Shown here: piece by piece, positions 1 through 5,894 of the stretch
Numbering within the stretch: position 1 is the first letter of the stretch
Layout of the letters: every line of letters starts with the position of its first letter
Assembly: GCA_007120685.1 (NCBI GenBank)
Contig: SKNG01000070.1
Location: forward strand, 1 to 9,123
DNA length: 9,123 nt
Source: Paracoccaceae bacterium
Lineage (GTDB): Bacteria > Pseudomonadota > Alphaproteobacteria > Rhodobacterales > Rhodobacteraceae
Reading direction: 5' to 3'
Program-made: the position numbers and the translations under genes
Notes under the pieces: model-generated
Told to the model about the DNA's origin: nothing
What the model saw: the letters and a program-made list of their open reading frames with translations, nothing else
Database searches by the model: none

Positions 1-11
1 AGGAGACCGGC

Positions 12-194
12 ATGGCAAGGATGCGCCGAAAGGGGGATCTGCCCGAAAAACCCTGCGCCACCTGCGGGCGGCCCATCGTCTGGCGGAAGAAATGGGCGAA
101 GGTCTGGGAGGAAGTCAGGCATTGTTCCGAGCGGTGCCGGCGGGCGCGGAAGCAGGATGTCGCGGTGCAGGGCGAATCCGGTAAGGTTTCCTGA
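12..194 (+). CDS. DUF2256 family small zinc-ribbon-like protein
   Basis: This is a 60-residue basic protein that I recognise as the DUF2256 family. Its hallmark is Cys15-x2-Cys18, then the RPIVWRKKW stretch (residues 20-28), then Cys38-x3-Cys42. Four cysteines in two pairs imply a small zinc-binding fold. No biochemical role is established that I know of. The ATG at 12 is supported by AGGAG at positions 1-5, seven bases upstream, so the gene is complete although its promoter lies off the window. The last ~12 residues (after RCRRARK) are not part of the usual core. In other bacteria DUF2256 genes are often beside cryptochrome/photolyase-like genes. The left neighbour is not visible here, so that link is only a suggestion. 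The gene ends 68 nt before malate synthase, which has its own strong ribosome site. Confidence 0.88.
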   Translation: MARMRRKGDLPEKPCATCGRPIVWRKKWAKVWEEVRHCSERCRRARKQDVAVQGESGKVS

Positions 195-223
195 CCAGTC
201 CTGTTGCCTATCGGAAACTTTTT
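186..223 (+). terminator. weak possible terminator after the DUF2256 gene
   Basis: GTTTCC (186-191) can pair with GGAAAC (213-218), and TTTTT follows directly at 219-223. The 21-nt loop and the six-pair stem are poor for an intrinsic terminator, and the left arm lies inside the end of the DUF2256 reading frame. The T-tract is the only strong element. I list it as weak. Confidence 0.2.
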
Positions 224-251
224 CCCTAGTCCTTTGCCTGGAAGGCTATTC

Positions 252-257
252 AGGAGG
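252..257 (+). promoter_or_regulatory. Shine-Dalgarno site that fixes the glcB start
   Basis: AGGAGG lies five bases before the ATG at 263. An in-frame GTG at 257 overlaps this motif and cannot use it, so 263 is the start. Confidence 0.85.
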
Positions 258-262
258 TGGGC

Positions 263-2416
263 ATGGATGCGCGGGTCGAACGCGAGGGGCTGCAGGTTGC
301 GGCGGTGCTGGCCGATTTCATCGAGAGCGCTGCGCTGCCGGGCAGCGGGGTTGCGCAGGATGCCTTCTGGGCCGGGTTATCGGCGCTGACCCATGATCTG
401 GCGCCGCGCAACCGGGCGCTGCTGGACGGGCGCGCGGCCATGCAGGCGGCGATCGATGACTGGCATGTCGCCCGGCGCGGCCAGCCCCATGACGCCGCCG
501 CCTACGAGGCTTTCCTGCGCGAGATCGGCTATCTGCTGCCCGAGGGGCCGGATTTCGCCATCGAGACCGCCGATGTGGACCCCGAGATTGCGCATGTGCC
601 CGGCCCGCAACTGGTGGTGCCGGTGATGAACGCCCGCTATGCGCTCAACGCCGCCAATGCCCGCTGGGGCTCGCTTTATGATGCGCTTTACGGCACCGAC
701 GCGCTGGGCGAGGCCCCCGCGCCCGGTCCCTATGACCCGGCGCGTGGCGCGCGGGTGGTGGCGCGGGCGAAGGCGTTTCTGGACGAGGCCGCGCCGCTGG
801 CCGGTGGCAGCCATGCCGATGTCACGGGCTACCGGGTCGAGGGCGGCGCGCTGGTGCCGGGCTTGCGCGAGCCGGGGCAGTTTGCAGGTTATCAGGGCCC
901 GGCCGAGGCGCCCTCGGCGATCCTTCTGCGCAACAACGGGTTGCATGTGATCGTCCGGATCGATCCCGTTCATCCCGTCGGGCGGGACGATCCCGCGCAT
1001 GTGGCCGATGTGATGCTGGAGGCCGCGCTTTCGTCGATCATGGATTGCGAGGATTCCATTGCCGCCGTGGATGCCGCGGACAAGGTGCTGGCCTGGGGCA
1101 ACTGGCTGGGGCTGATGAAGGGCGATCTGGAAGAGCAGCTCGAGAAGGGTGGCAAGCCGATGACCCGGCGCCTGGCGCCTGATCTGGCCTTCACCGCGCC
1201 GGATGGCGGGGCGCTGACGCTGAAGGGACGGGCGCTGATGCTGGTGCGCAACGTGGGTCATCTGATGACCAGCCCGGCCGTGCTGGACCGCGACGGCAAT
1301 GAGGCGCCGGAGGGGATGCTGGATGCGATGGTCACGGCCCTCTGCGCCATGCACGATCTGCGCAAAGGCGAAGGGCCGCGCAACTCGCATGCCGGGTCGG
1401 TCTATGTGGTCAAGCCGAAGATGCACGGCCCCGAGGAAGTGGCCTTTGCCTGCGAGATCTTCGACCGGGTGGAGGAGGTGCTGGGCCTGCCCCGCCATAC
1501 CGTCAAGCTGGGCATCATGGACGAGGAGCGGCGCACCTCGGCCAATCTGAAGGAATGCATTCGGGCCGCAAAGCACCGGGTGGCCTTCATCAACACCGGT
1601 TTCCTGGACCGTACCGGCGACGAGATCCATACCGCGATGGAGGCCGGGCCGATGGTGCCCAAGGGCGAGATGAAGGGCGCGCGCTGGATCGCCGCCTATG
1701 AGGACCGGAACGTGGATATCGGTCTGGCCTGCGGGTTTTCCGGTCGCGCGCAGATCGGCAAGGGCATGTGGGCGATGCCGGACCGCATGGCCGAGATGCT
1801 GGCGCAGAAGATCGGCCATCCGCAGGCCGGCGCGAATTGCGCCTGGGTGCCCAGCCCCACCGCCGCCACGCTGCATGCGCTGCATTACCATGCCGTCGAT
1901 GTGCTGGCCCGTCAGGAGGAAATCGCCGCCGAAGTCGCAAGCGAGGGCATGCGGCGCCCGCTGGCCGATCTGCTGGCGATCCCGCTGGCCGAGGGGCGCA
2001 ACTGGGACGAGGCGGAACTGACGCGCGAGGTGGAGAACAACGCCCAGGGCATCCTGGGCTATGTGGTGCGCTGGGTCGATCAGGGGGTGGGCTGTTCCAA
2101 GGTGCTGGATATCGATGATGTGGGGCTGATGGAGGATCGCGCGACCTGTCGCATATCCAGTCAGGCGCTGGCCAACTGGCTGCATCATGGTGTGGTGAGC
2201 GAGGATCGCGTGATGGCGGCGATGCGCAAGATGGCCGCTGTGGTGGACCGGCAGAACGCCGGCGATCCGGCCTATCGGCCGATGGCGCCGGGGTTTGACG
2301 GGCCGGCGTTCCGGGCTGCCTGTGCGCTGGTCTTCGAGGGGCGCGCGCAGCCCTCGGGCTATACCGAGCCGGTGCTGCATGCCCATCGGCTGGAAGCAAA
2401 GTCACTGGCGGTTTGA
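263..2416 (+). CDS. glcB: malate synthase G
   Basis: Malate synthase G condenses glyoxylate with acetyl-CoA to give malate and CoA in the cytosol. It serves the glyoxylate shunt or glycolate/glyoxylate assimilation. The 717 residues match the usual ~720-730 of the G isoform, not the ~530 of the A isoform. Active-site segments are intact: MLVRNVGHLM with the glyoxylate-binding Arg329; IMDEERRTS with Mg ligand Glu421; FLDRTGDEIHT with Mg ligand Asp449; and LMEDRATCRISS with catalytic base Asp625. These correspond, from memory, to E. coli Arg338, Glu427, Asp455 and Asp631, and the last three keep a constant offset of six. Cys611 in GVGCSK matches the redox-sensitive Cys617. The start is ATG 263 because AGGAGG at 252-257 sits five bases upstream. 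No isocitrate lyase or glycolate oxidase gene is in view, so the source of glyoxylate is unknown. No convincing promoter was found in the 68 nt upstream. Confidence 0.97.
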   Translation: MDARVEREGLQVAAVLADFIESAALPGSGVAQDAFWAGLSALTHDLAPRNRALLDGRAAMQAAIDDWHVARRGQPHDAAAYEAFLREIGYLLPEGPDFAIETADVDPEIAHVPGPQLVVPVMNARYALNAANARWGSLYDALYGTDALGEAPAPGPYDPARGARVVARAKAFLDEAAPLAGGSHADVTGYRVEGGALVPGLREPGQFAGYQGPAEAPSAILLRNNGLHVIVRIDPVHPVGRDDPAHVADVMLEAALSSIMDCEDSIAAVDAADKVLAWGNWLGLMKGDLEEQLEKGGKPMTRRLAPDLAFTAPDGGALTLKGRALMLVRNVGHLMTSPAVLDRDGNEAPEGMLDAMVTALCAMHDLRKGEGPRNSHAGSVYVVKPKMHGPEEVAFACEIFDRVEEVLGLPRHTVKLGIMDEERRTSANLKECIRAAKHRVAFINTGFLDRTGDEIHTAMEAGPMVPKGEMKGARWIAAYEDRNVDIGLACGFSGRAQIGKGMWAMPDRMAEMLAQKIGHPQAGANCAWVPSPTAATLHALHYHAVDVLARQEEIAAEVASEGMRRPLADLLAIPLAEGRNWDEAELTREVENNAQGILGYVVRWVDQGVGCSKVLDIDDVGLMEDRATCRISSQALANWLHHGVVSEDRVMAAMRKMAAVVDRQNAGDPAYRPMAPGFDGPAFRAACALVFEGRAQPSGYTEPVLHAHRLEAKSLAV

Positions 2417-2441
2417 TCCGAAGCGCCCGGGCCGCTCTCCT

Positions 2442-2470
2442 TGCGCGCCGATAATGCGCAGCGGCGGCGC
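2442..2470. terminator. weak GC-rich hairpin between convergent glcB and marR
   Basis: In the 56-nt gap between the facing 3' ends, GCGCGCCG (2443-2450) can pair imperfectly with CGGCGGCGC (2462-2470), with one bulge and an AT-containing loop. Neither strand has a T-tract behind it. It may help separate the two transcripts, but it does not meet intrinsic-terminator criteria. Confidence 0.2.
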
Positions 2471-2472
2471 CG

Positions 2473-2925
2473 TCAGCCCTCTCGCTCCAACTCGGCGCGC
2501 AGGGCGCGCAGCACGGGCAGCGCCGCGCGCAGCTTCTCGATCCCCAGCGTGCCCGCCAGTTGTGCGATCACCGGCGCGGTGGCCTGCAGCGCGGCGTCGC
2601 GCGCGGCGCGGCCGGCGGGGCTGATCGAGACGAACTTGCGTCGCGCATCGTCCCAATCGGGGCGGATATGAACATGGCCCGCCCATTCCAGCTTGTTCAA
2701 CGTGTTGGTCATCGCGCCCCGGGTGACGTGGAAGCTCTTCGCCAATTGCGCCGGCGTGCGCTCCTCCTGCAGCCGGGCCAGATGGTTGAGCACGCTGAAA
2801 TGCGACAGCTCCATCCCCTTCGGCATCGCCCGCGAGAGCCGCGCGCGGGACAGTTGCTCGGCCATGAAAAGCTCGGCGAAAAGCGCCACGGCCAGATCGT
2901 CGATGGGCTTTTCCGCGTCGCTCAT
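2473..2925 (-). CDS. MarR family winged-helix transcriptional regulator
   Basis: This is a 150-residue MarR-type repressor or activator, expected to bind DNA as a dimer. An N-terminal dimerisation helix is followed by the winged helix at about residues 40-107. The recognition-helix region is PAQLAKSFHVTRGAMTNTLNKLE (about 58-80), and the wing carries the family's acidic/basic signature DDARRKFVSIS (92-102). C-terminal helices (108-150) complete the dimer interface. The start ATG (2925) overlaps the TGA stop of the upstream hydrolase in an ATGA arrangement, which implies translational coupling. Its own ribosome site is weak (GGCGG only). It is the last gene of the grxC-hydrolase set, and its 3' end faces glcB. 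The ligand and targets cannot be read from sequence. Autoregulation from the grxC promoter region is possible, but I saw no clear palindromic operator there. Confidence 0.92.
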   Translation of the reverse strand: MSDAEKPIDDLAVALFAELFMAEQLSRARLSRAMPKGMELSHFSVLNHLARLQEERTPAQLAKSFHVTRGAMTNTLNKLEWAGHVHIRPDWDDARRKFVSISPAGRAARDAALQATAPVIAQLAGTLGIEKLRAALPVLRALRAELEREG

Positions 2926-3782
2926 CCGCCGCGCGCCGGTGGCTGGAAGGGCCGGTCATGGTCCAGCGAGGGGACGCGGGCGCGCGCATCCCCAACCGCC
3001 TGCAGGTCGATATCCAGATGGAACACCCCCGGTTCGGTGCCGCCATCCAGCACCACCTCGCCCCAGGGCGCCACGGCCAGGCTGTGCCCATGGGTGCGGC
3101 GCTGGCGGCCTGCGCTGGCCGGGTGGGTGCCGGTCTGGGCCGGGGCCAGCACCCAGCAGCCGGTCTCGATGGCCCGCGCCCGCAGCAGGGATTCCCAATG
3201 CGCCGCACCAGTGACCGGGCTAAAGGCTGCGGGCACGGTCAGGATCTGCGCGCCGGCGTGGGCCAGCGCGCGGTAAAGATGCGGGAAGCGCAGGTCGTAG
3301 CAGACCGTCAGGCCCAGCGTCGCGAAGGGCGTGGCGGCAATTACGGCCTGCGCGCCGGGGCGGATGCTGGCCGATTCGCGATAGGTTTCCTCGGCCGAGA
3401 CCTGCACGTCGAAGAGATGGATCTTGTCATAGCGCGCGGCGATGGTCCCGTCCGGGCCAATCAGCAGCGAGCGGTTGGCAAACCGCCCGTCCGGGTCATC
3501 GGTCTGAAACAGCAGCGAGCCGGCCAGCAGCCAGACCCCGGCGCGCGCGGCCTCGTCGCGCAGCAAGGCCAGCACCGGGTCGGTATCCTCGGTCCCCAGC
3601 ACCCGGGCCTGATGGCGGCGGCTGATCGACAGGCAGTTGGTCACTTCCGGCGTCAGCACGAAATCCGCGCCGCCCGCCACCGCCTCGCGCAGCGCGGCGC
3701 GCACCGGGACCACGTTTTCCTGCGGGTCGTCGCCGACCGTCAGTTGCAGCAGCGCGGCGCGCAAGGCCTCAGCCCCCGCCAC
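2922..3782 (-). CDS. carbon-nitrogen hydrolase, Nit1/Nit2-like (omega-amidase or deaminated-glutathione amidase)
   Basis: This nitrilase-superfamily amidase has 286 residues from the GTG at 3782. The catalytic triad is complete: Glu46 in FVLTPEVTNC, Lys120 in YDKIHLF and Cys161 in LTVCYDLRFPHLY. The YDLRFPxLYR signature and closely similar loops place it in the Nit branch, whose members hydrolyse deaminated glutathione or alpha-ketoglutaramate. The exact substrate is inferred. Lying next to glutaredoxin favours the glutathione-repair reading. The start is uncertain. The GTG overlaps the end of grxC by 14 nt and lacks a well-spaced ribosome site. A TTG at 3764 would give MRAALLQLTVGDDP, a very typical family N-terminus, and leave a 4-nt gap after the grxC stop. 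Either choice implies coupling with grxC. Its stop overlaps the marR start by four bases. No signal peptide is seen, so the enzyme should be cytosolic. Confidence 0.92.
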   Translation of the reverse strand: MAGAEALRAALLQLTVGDDPQENVVPVRAALREAVAGGADFVLTPEVTNCLSISRRHQARVLGTEDTDPVLALLRDEAARAGVWLLAGSLLFQTDDPDGRFANRSLLIGPDGTIAARYDKIHLFDVQVSAEETYRESASIRPGAQAVIAATPFATLGLTVCYDLRFPHLYRALAHAGAQILTVPAAFSPVTGAAHWESLLRARAIETGCWVLAPAQTGTHPASAGRQRRTHGHSLAVAPWGEVVLDGGTEPGVFHLDIDLQAVGDARARVPSLDHDRPFQPPARGG

Positions 3783-4047
3783 CCTTGCCGCCGCCGTTCA
3801 GCAGCGGTGCCAGATCGCCGCTGCGGTCCAGCGCGTGAAGGTCGTCGCAGCCGCCGATATGGCGGTCGTCGATGAAGACCTGCGGCACGGTGCGCCGCCC
3901 GCCGGCGCGCTGGATCATTTCGGGCTTGCGGTCGGGGGCGGCCCAGATGTCGATCTCCTCATAGGCCGCGCCCTTTTTCGACAGCAGCCGCTTGGCCGCG
4001 TGGCAGAAACCGCAAAGCGGCGAGGTGTAGATTTCGATCCGGGGCAT
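3769..4047 (-). CDS. grxC: glutaredoxin 3 (dithiol, CGFC active site)
   Basis: This is a 92-residue cytosolic glutaredoxin that reduces disulphides and glutathionylated proteins with glutathione. The thioredoxin-fold signatures are present: EIYTSPLCGFCHAAKRLL with active-site Cys12 and Cys15, the TVPQ cis-proline loop (Pro55), and the GGCDDL glutathione-binding turn (65-70). The active site is CGFC rather than the textbook CPYC. The C-terminus is an odd glycine-rich tail (GGGKGGGG), which overlaps the GTG start of the next gene. I chose the ATG at 4047 because AAAGG (4057-4061) lies nine bases upstream and gives the standard ~85-92 residue length. An ATG at 4056 abuts AAAGG and would add three residues. 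This is the first gene of a tightly packed set with the Nit hydrolase and marR. Confidence 0.93.
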   Translation of the reverse strand: MPRIEIYTSPLCGFCHAAKRLLSKKGAAYEEIDIWAAPDRKPEMIQRAGGRRTVPQVFIDDRHIGGCDDLHALDRSGDLAPLLNGGGKGGGG

Positions 4048-4085
4048 GATGCGCATCCTTTGGCCGGGGGCGGCGGGTTGCGGCA

Positions 4086-4114
4086 GATGTAATGTGCTTT
4101 GAAGCTGCTGTGAA
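4086..4114 (-). promoter_or_regulatory. candidate sigma-70 promoter for grxC-nit-marR
   Basis: Reading leftward, TTCACA (4114-4109) is followed after 17 nt by TACATC (4091-4086). The -35 matches TTGACA at five of six bases; the -10 matches TATAAT at three of six. It lies in the 107-nt gap before the grxC start, in locally AT-richer DNA, about 40 nt ahead of the ATG. It is plausible but unproven. Confidence 0.35.
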
Positions 4115-4128
4115 CCATTTGAGCCTGA

Positions 4129-4145
4129 AAAGCGGGTTCGCCCCG
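4129..4145 (-). terminator. short hairpin plus T-run downstream of comF
   Basis: On the minus strand, ten bases after the comF stop, CGGG-GCGAA-CCCG is followed by CTTTT. The stem is only four pairs, so termination would be partial at best. It is consistent with comF and grxC being separate transcription units. Confidence 0.25.
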
Positions 4146-4154
4146 TTGGCGCGG

Positions 4155-4910
4155 CTATTCGGGGCGCAGCACGCGGGCCAGCACCAGCACATCCACCGCG
4201 TCGGCCCCGGCGCGGAAACAGGCCTCGGTGCTGGCCGCCAGCGTGGCGCCAGAGGTCATCACGTCATCGACCAGCAGCACATGGCGCCCCTCTATCATCG
4301 CCGCGCGGCGGGGGTGGGGGGTGATGGCATCGGCGAGGTTCTCAAACCGCGCGGGGCGCGAGCGGCCGTCCTGCGAGCCGGTGAAGCGGCGGCGGCGCAA
4401 GAGGTCGGGGCAATGCGGGCGGCCGATCTCGCGCGCCAGCGCGGCCGACAGCAGCGCGGACTGGTTGTAGCGCCGGCCCAGCATCCGCCACCAGTGCAGC
4501 GGCACCGGCGCGACCACGGTATCGGCGCGGACCAGCGGCCGCGCGCGCTGTGCCAGCCAGCGGCCAGCCGGGGCGGCCAGATCATGCCGGTCGCTGTATT
4601 TCAGCCCCAGCACCATGCGCCGCGCCGCGCCGTCATAGGCCATCACCGCGCGGCCCCGCCCCCAGGGCCGGGCGATGGTCAGGCAGTCGTCGCAGATGAC
4701 CGGCGTGCCGTCATCCTCGCCCGGCAGGGGCACGCCGCATTTGTCGCAGGCCAGCCCGTGGATAAAGGCCGCATCGCGCCAGCAGGCGGGGCAGAGCGTG
4801 CCGGCCTCCTGCACCAGCGCATCGCAGGCCAGGCATTGCGGCGGATAGATGAGGTCCAGTGCCGAGCGTCCCAGCTGCCGCGCCGGGGCCAGTAGCCGGG
4901 CCGAGGTCAT
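4155..4910 (-). CDS. comF: ComF family phosphoribosyltransferase-like protein
   Basis: This 251-residue ComF/GntX-type protein has two parts. The N-terminal part has paired cysteines typical of the double zinc ribbon: Cys26/29 with Cys40/43, and Cys55/58 with Cys73/76. The C-terminal part is a type I phosphoribosyltransferase fold with the PRPP-binding loop VLLVDDVMTSGAT (211-223), preceded by RRYNQSALL (146-154) and the RSRPARFENL segment (183-192). In naturally competent bacteria ComF takes part in DNA uptake or processing of incoming single strands. In non-competent bacteria its role is unclear, and no other competence gene is here. The ATG at 4910 has only a weak purine-rich upstream sequence (GCGGA). 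It is divergent from the NDUFAF5-like gene across 57 nt. The comF/grxC/Nit/methyltransferase neighbourhood is, as I recall, widely conserved in alphaproteobacteria. Confidence 0.93.
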   Translation of the reverse strand: MTSARLLAPARQLGRSALDLIYPPQCLACDALVQEAGTLCPACWRDAAFIHGLACDKCGVPLPGEDDGTPVICDDCLTIARPWGRGRAVMAYDGAARRMVLGLKYSDRHDLAAPAGRWLAQRARPLVRADTVVAPVPLHWWRMLGRRYNQSALLSAALAREIGRPHCPDLLRRRRFTGSQDGRSRPARFENLADAITPHPRRAAMIEGRHVLLVDDVMTSGATLAASTEACFRAGADAVDVLVLARVLRPE

Positions 4911-4932
4911 TCCGCGCTGCCCGCACGCAGGC

Positions 4933-4961
4933 TTGACATTCCCCCCGCCCGCCCCGAGTTC
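4933..4961 (+). promoter_or_regulatory. candidate promoter giving a leaderless mRNA for the NDUFAF5-like gene
   Basis: A perfect TTGACA at 4933-4938 is followed after 17 nt by GAGTTC (4956-4961), a poor -10 match in a C-rich spacer. Transcription would start near 4968, which is the A of the ATG itself. There is no ribosome-binding sequence before this ATG, which fits a leaderless message. Confidence 0.4.
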
Positions 4962-4967
4962 AGCGCC

Positions 4968-5843
4968 ATGTCAGCCATGCAATCCCCACCCCAGTTGACC
5001 GACCGCCCCGCGCTGACCCGCCAGCGCCGACGTGCCGCGCAGCGCCCCGCGCTGTTCCTGCACGACTCGATCCGCGACGAACTCAAGGAAAGACTCACCG
5101 AGGTTAACAGAAGGTTTACGGCACCTGCCCTGGTGCTGGGCCAGCCGGGCCCCTGGGGCGATCTTTGGGCGGAAGCCTTTCCCGGCGCGCGGATCGTGGC
5201 GGATGCGCCGATGCTGGAGCTGGAACCCGGCGCGCATGATCTGGTGATCCACGCGCTGTGCCTGCACTGGGCCGACGACCCGCTGGGCCAGATCATCCAG
5301 TGCTGCCGTGCCTTGCAGCCGGACGGGCTGTTCATGGCCGCGCTGCCCGGCGGGCGCAGCCTGCAGGAATTGCGCGCGGTGCTGGCGCAGGCCGAAGCCG
5401 ACCTTTACGGCGCCCTGTCGCCCCGCGTGCTGCCGATGACCGATATCCGCGATGCCGGTGCGCTGCTGCAACGCGCCGGGCTGGCGCTGCCGGTGGCCGA
5501 CACGAGCGCGCAGCGCATCCTTTATGCCGACCCGCGCCGCCTGGTGGCCGATCTGCGCGGCATGGGCGAGGGCAACGCGCTGGCCGCCCGGCGCCGCCAG
5601 CCGATGCCGCGCGCGCTGTGGGACCGCGCCATGCAGCTATACGCCGCCACCCATGCCGATGCCGAGGGGCGGCTGATCGCCACAGCCGAGATCCTGTTCC
5701 TGACCGGTTGGGCGCCGGCCGATACCCAGCAGAAGCCCCTGCGCCCCGGTTCGGCCGCCGCCCGGCTGGCCGAGGCGCTGGGCACCCGTGAGACCCCGCT
5801 GGAACCGGTCAGCCCGCCGCGCCCGCGCCCAGACGGTGATTGA
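4968..5843 (+). CDS. NDUFAF5-like SAM-methyltransferase-fold protein (probable complex I assembly/modification factor)
   Basis: This 291-residue protein has a class I methyltransferase fold. I recognise it as the bacterial counterpart of human NDUFAF5 from long matching stretches: ALCLHWADDPLGQI (96-109), LQPDGLFMAALPGGRSLQEL (116-135), SPRVLPMTDIRDAGALLQRAG (151-171), LVADLRGMGEGNAL (192-205) and EILFLTGWAPADTQQKPLRPGSA (241-263). Human NDUFAF5 is reported to hydroxylate an arginine of the complex I subunit NDUFS7, so a similar role here is inferred. Annotation pipelines often call this family BioC-like. The glycine-rich SAM loop expected near residues 54-64 reads ALVLGQPGPWG instead of the usual DLGCGxG. 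The N-terminus (1-30) is basic and lies outside the core. The ATG at 4968 lacks a ribosome site, and a second ATG at 4977 is the alternative. The stop TGA lies inside the hemH promoter. Confidence 0.88.
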   Translation: MSAMQSPPQLTDRPALTRQRRRAAQRPALFLHDSIRDELKERLTEVNRRFTAPALVLGQPGPWGDLWAEAFPGARIVADAPMLELEPGAHDLVIHALCLHWADDPLGQIIQCCRALQPDGLFMAALPGGRSLQELRAVLAQAEADLYGALSPRVLPMTDIRDAGALLQRAGLALPVADTSAQRILYADPRRLVADLRGMGEGNALAARRRQPMPRALWDRAMQLYAATHADAEGRLIATAEILFLTGWAPADTQQKPLRPGSAAARLAEALGTRETPLEPVSPPRPRPDGD

Positions 5844-5867
5844 CCCCCCCTGTCAACCCGCTATGTG
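5840..5867 (+). promoter_or_regulatory. candidate hemH promoter overlapping the upstream stop codon
   Basis: TTGACC (5840-5845) and TATGTG (5862-5867), separated by 16 nt, form a reasonable sigma-70-type promoter 27 nt before the hemH ATG. The -35 contains the TGA stop of the upstream gene. TTGAC (5840-5844) and GTCAA (5852-5856) also form an inverted repeat with a 7-nt gap. Confidence 0.45.
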
Positions 5868-5894
5868 AGGGCAAACCGCAAAAGGACGCCAGCG

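Noticed and set aside
257..262. GTG start for glcB
   Set aside because: It overlaps the AGGAGG ribosome site, which is correctly spaced for the ATG at 263.
377..2386. 669-codon open frame antisense to malate synthase
   Set aside because: It is rich in His, Arg, Pro and Gln with no recognisable domain and no ribosome site, as expected from the complement of a high-GC gene. The opposite strand encodes an intact conserved enzyme.
2402..3208. Open frames overlapping marR and the Nit hydrolase, including a 305-codon plus-strand frame at 2958-3875
   Set aside because: These are shadow frames with Ala/Arg/Pro-biased composition. The overlapping real genes have complete catalytic or DNA-binding motifs.
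3689..3763. Repeated GCAGCGCGGCGCGCA at two places in the Nit hydrolase gene
   Set aside because: Both copies encode the common Arg-Ala-Ala-Leu run in preferred codons, so coding bias explains the match.
4092..4895. 267-codon plus-strand frame opposite comF
   Set aside because: It is low-complexity Gly/Ala/Arg/His composition. ComF on the other strand retains all eight zinc cysteines and the PRPP loop.
5840..5856. FNR/FnrL-like box at the hemH promoter
   Set aside because: The consensus TTGAT-N4-ATCAA needs a four-base gap. Here TTGAC and GTCAA are seven bases apart, so it does not fit.
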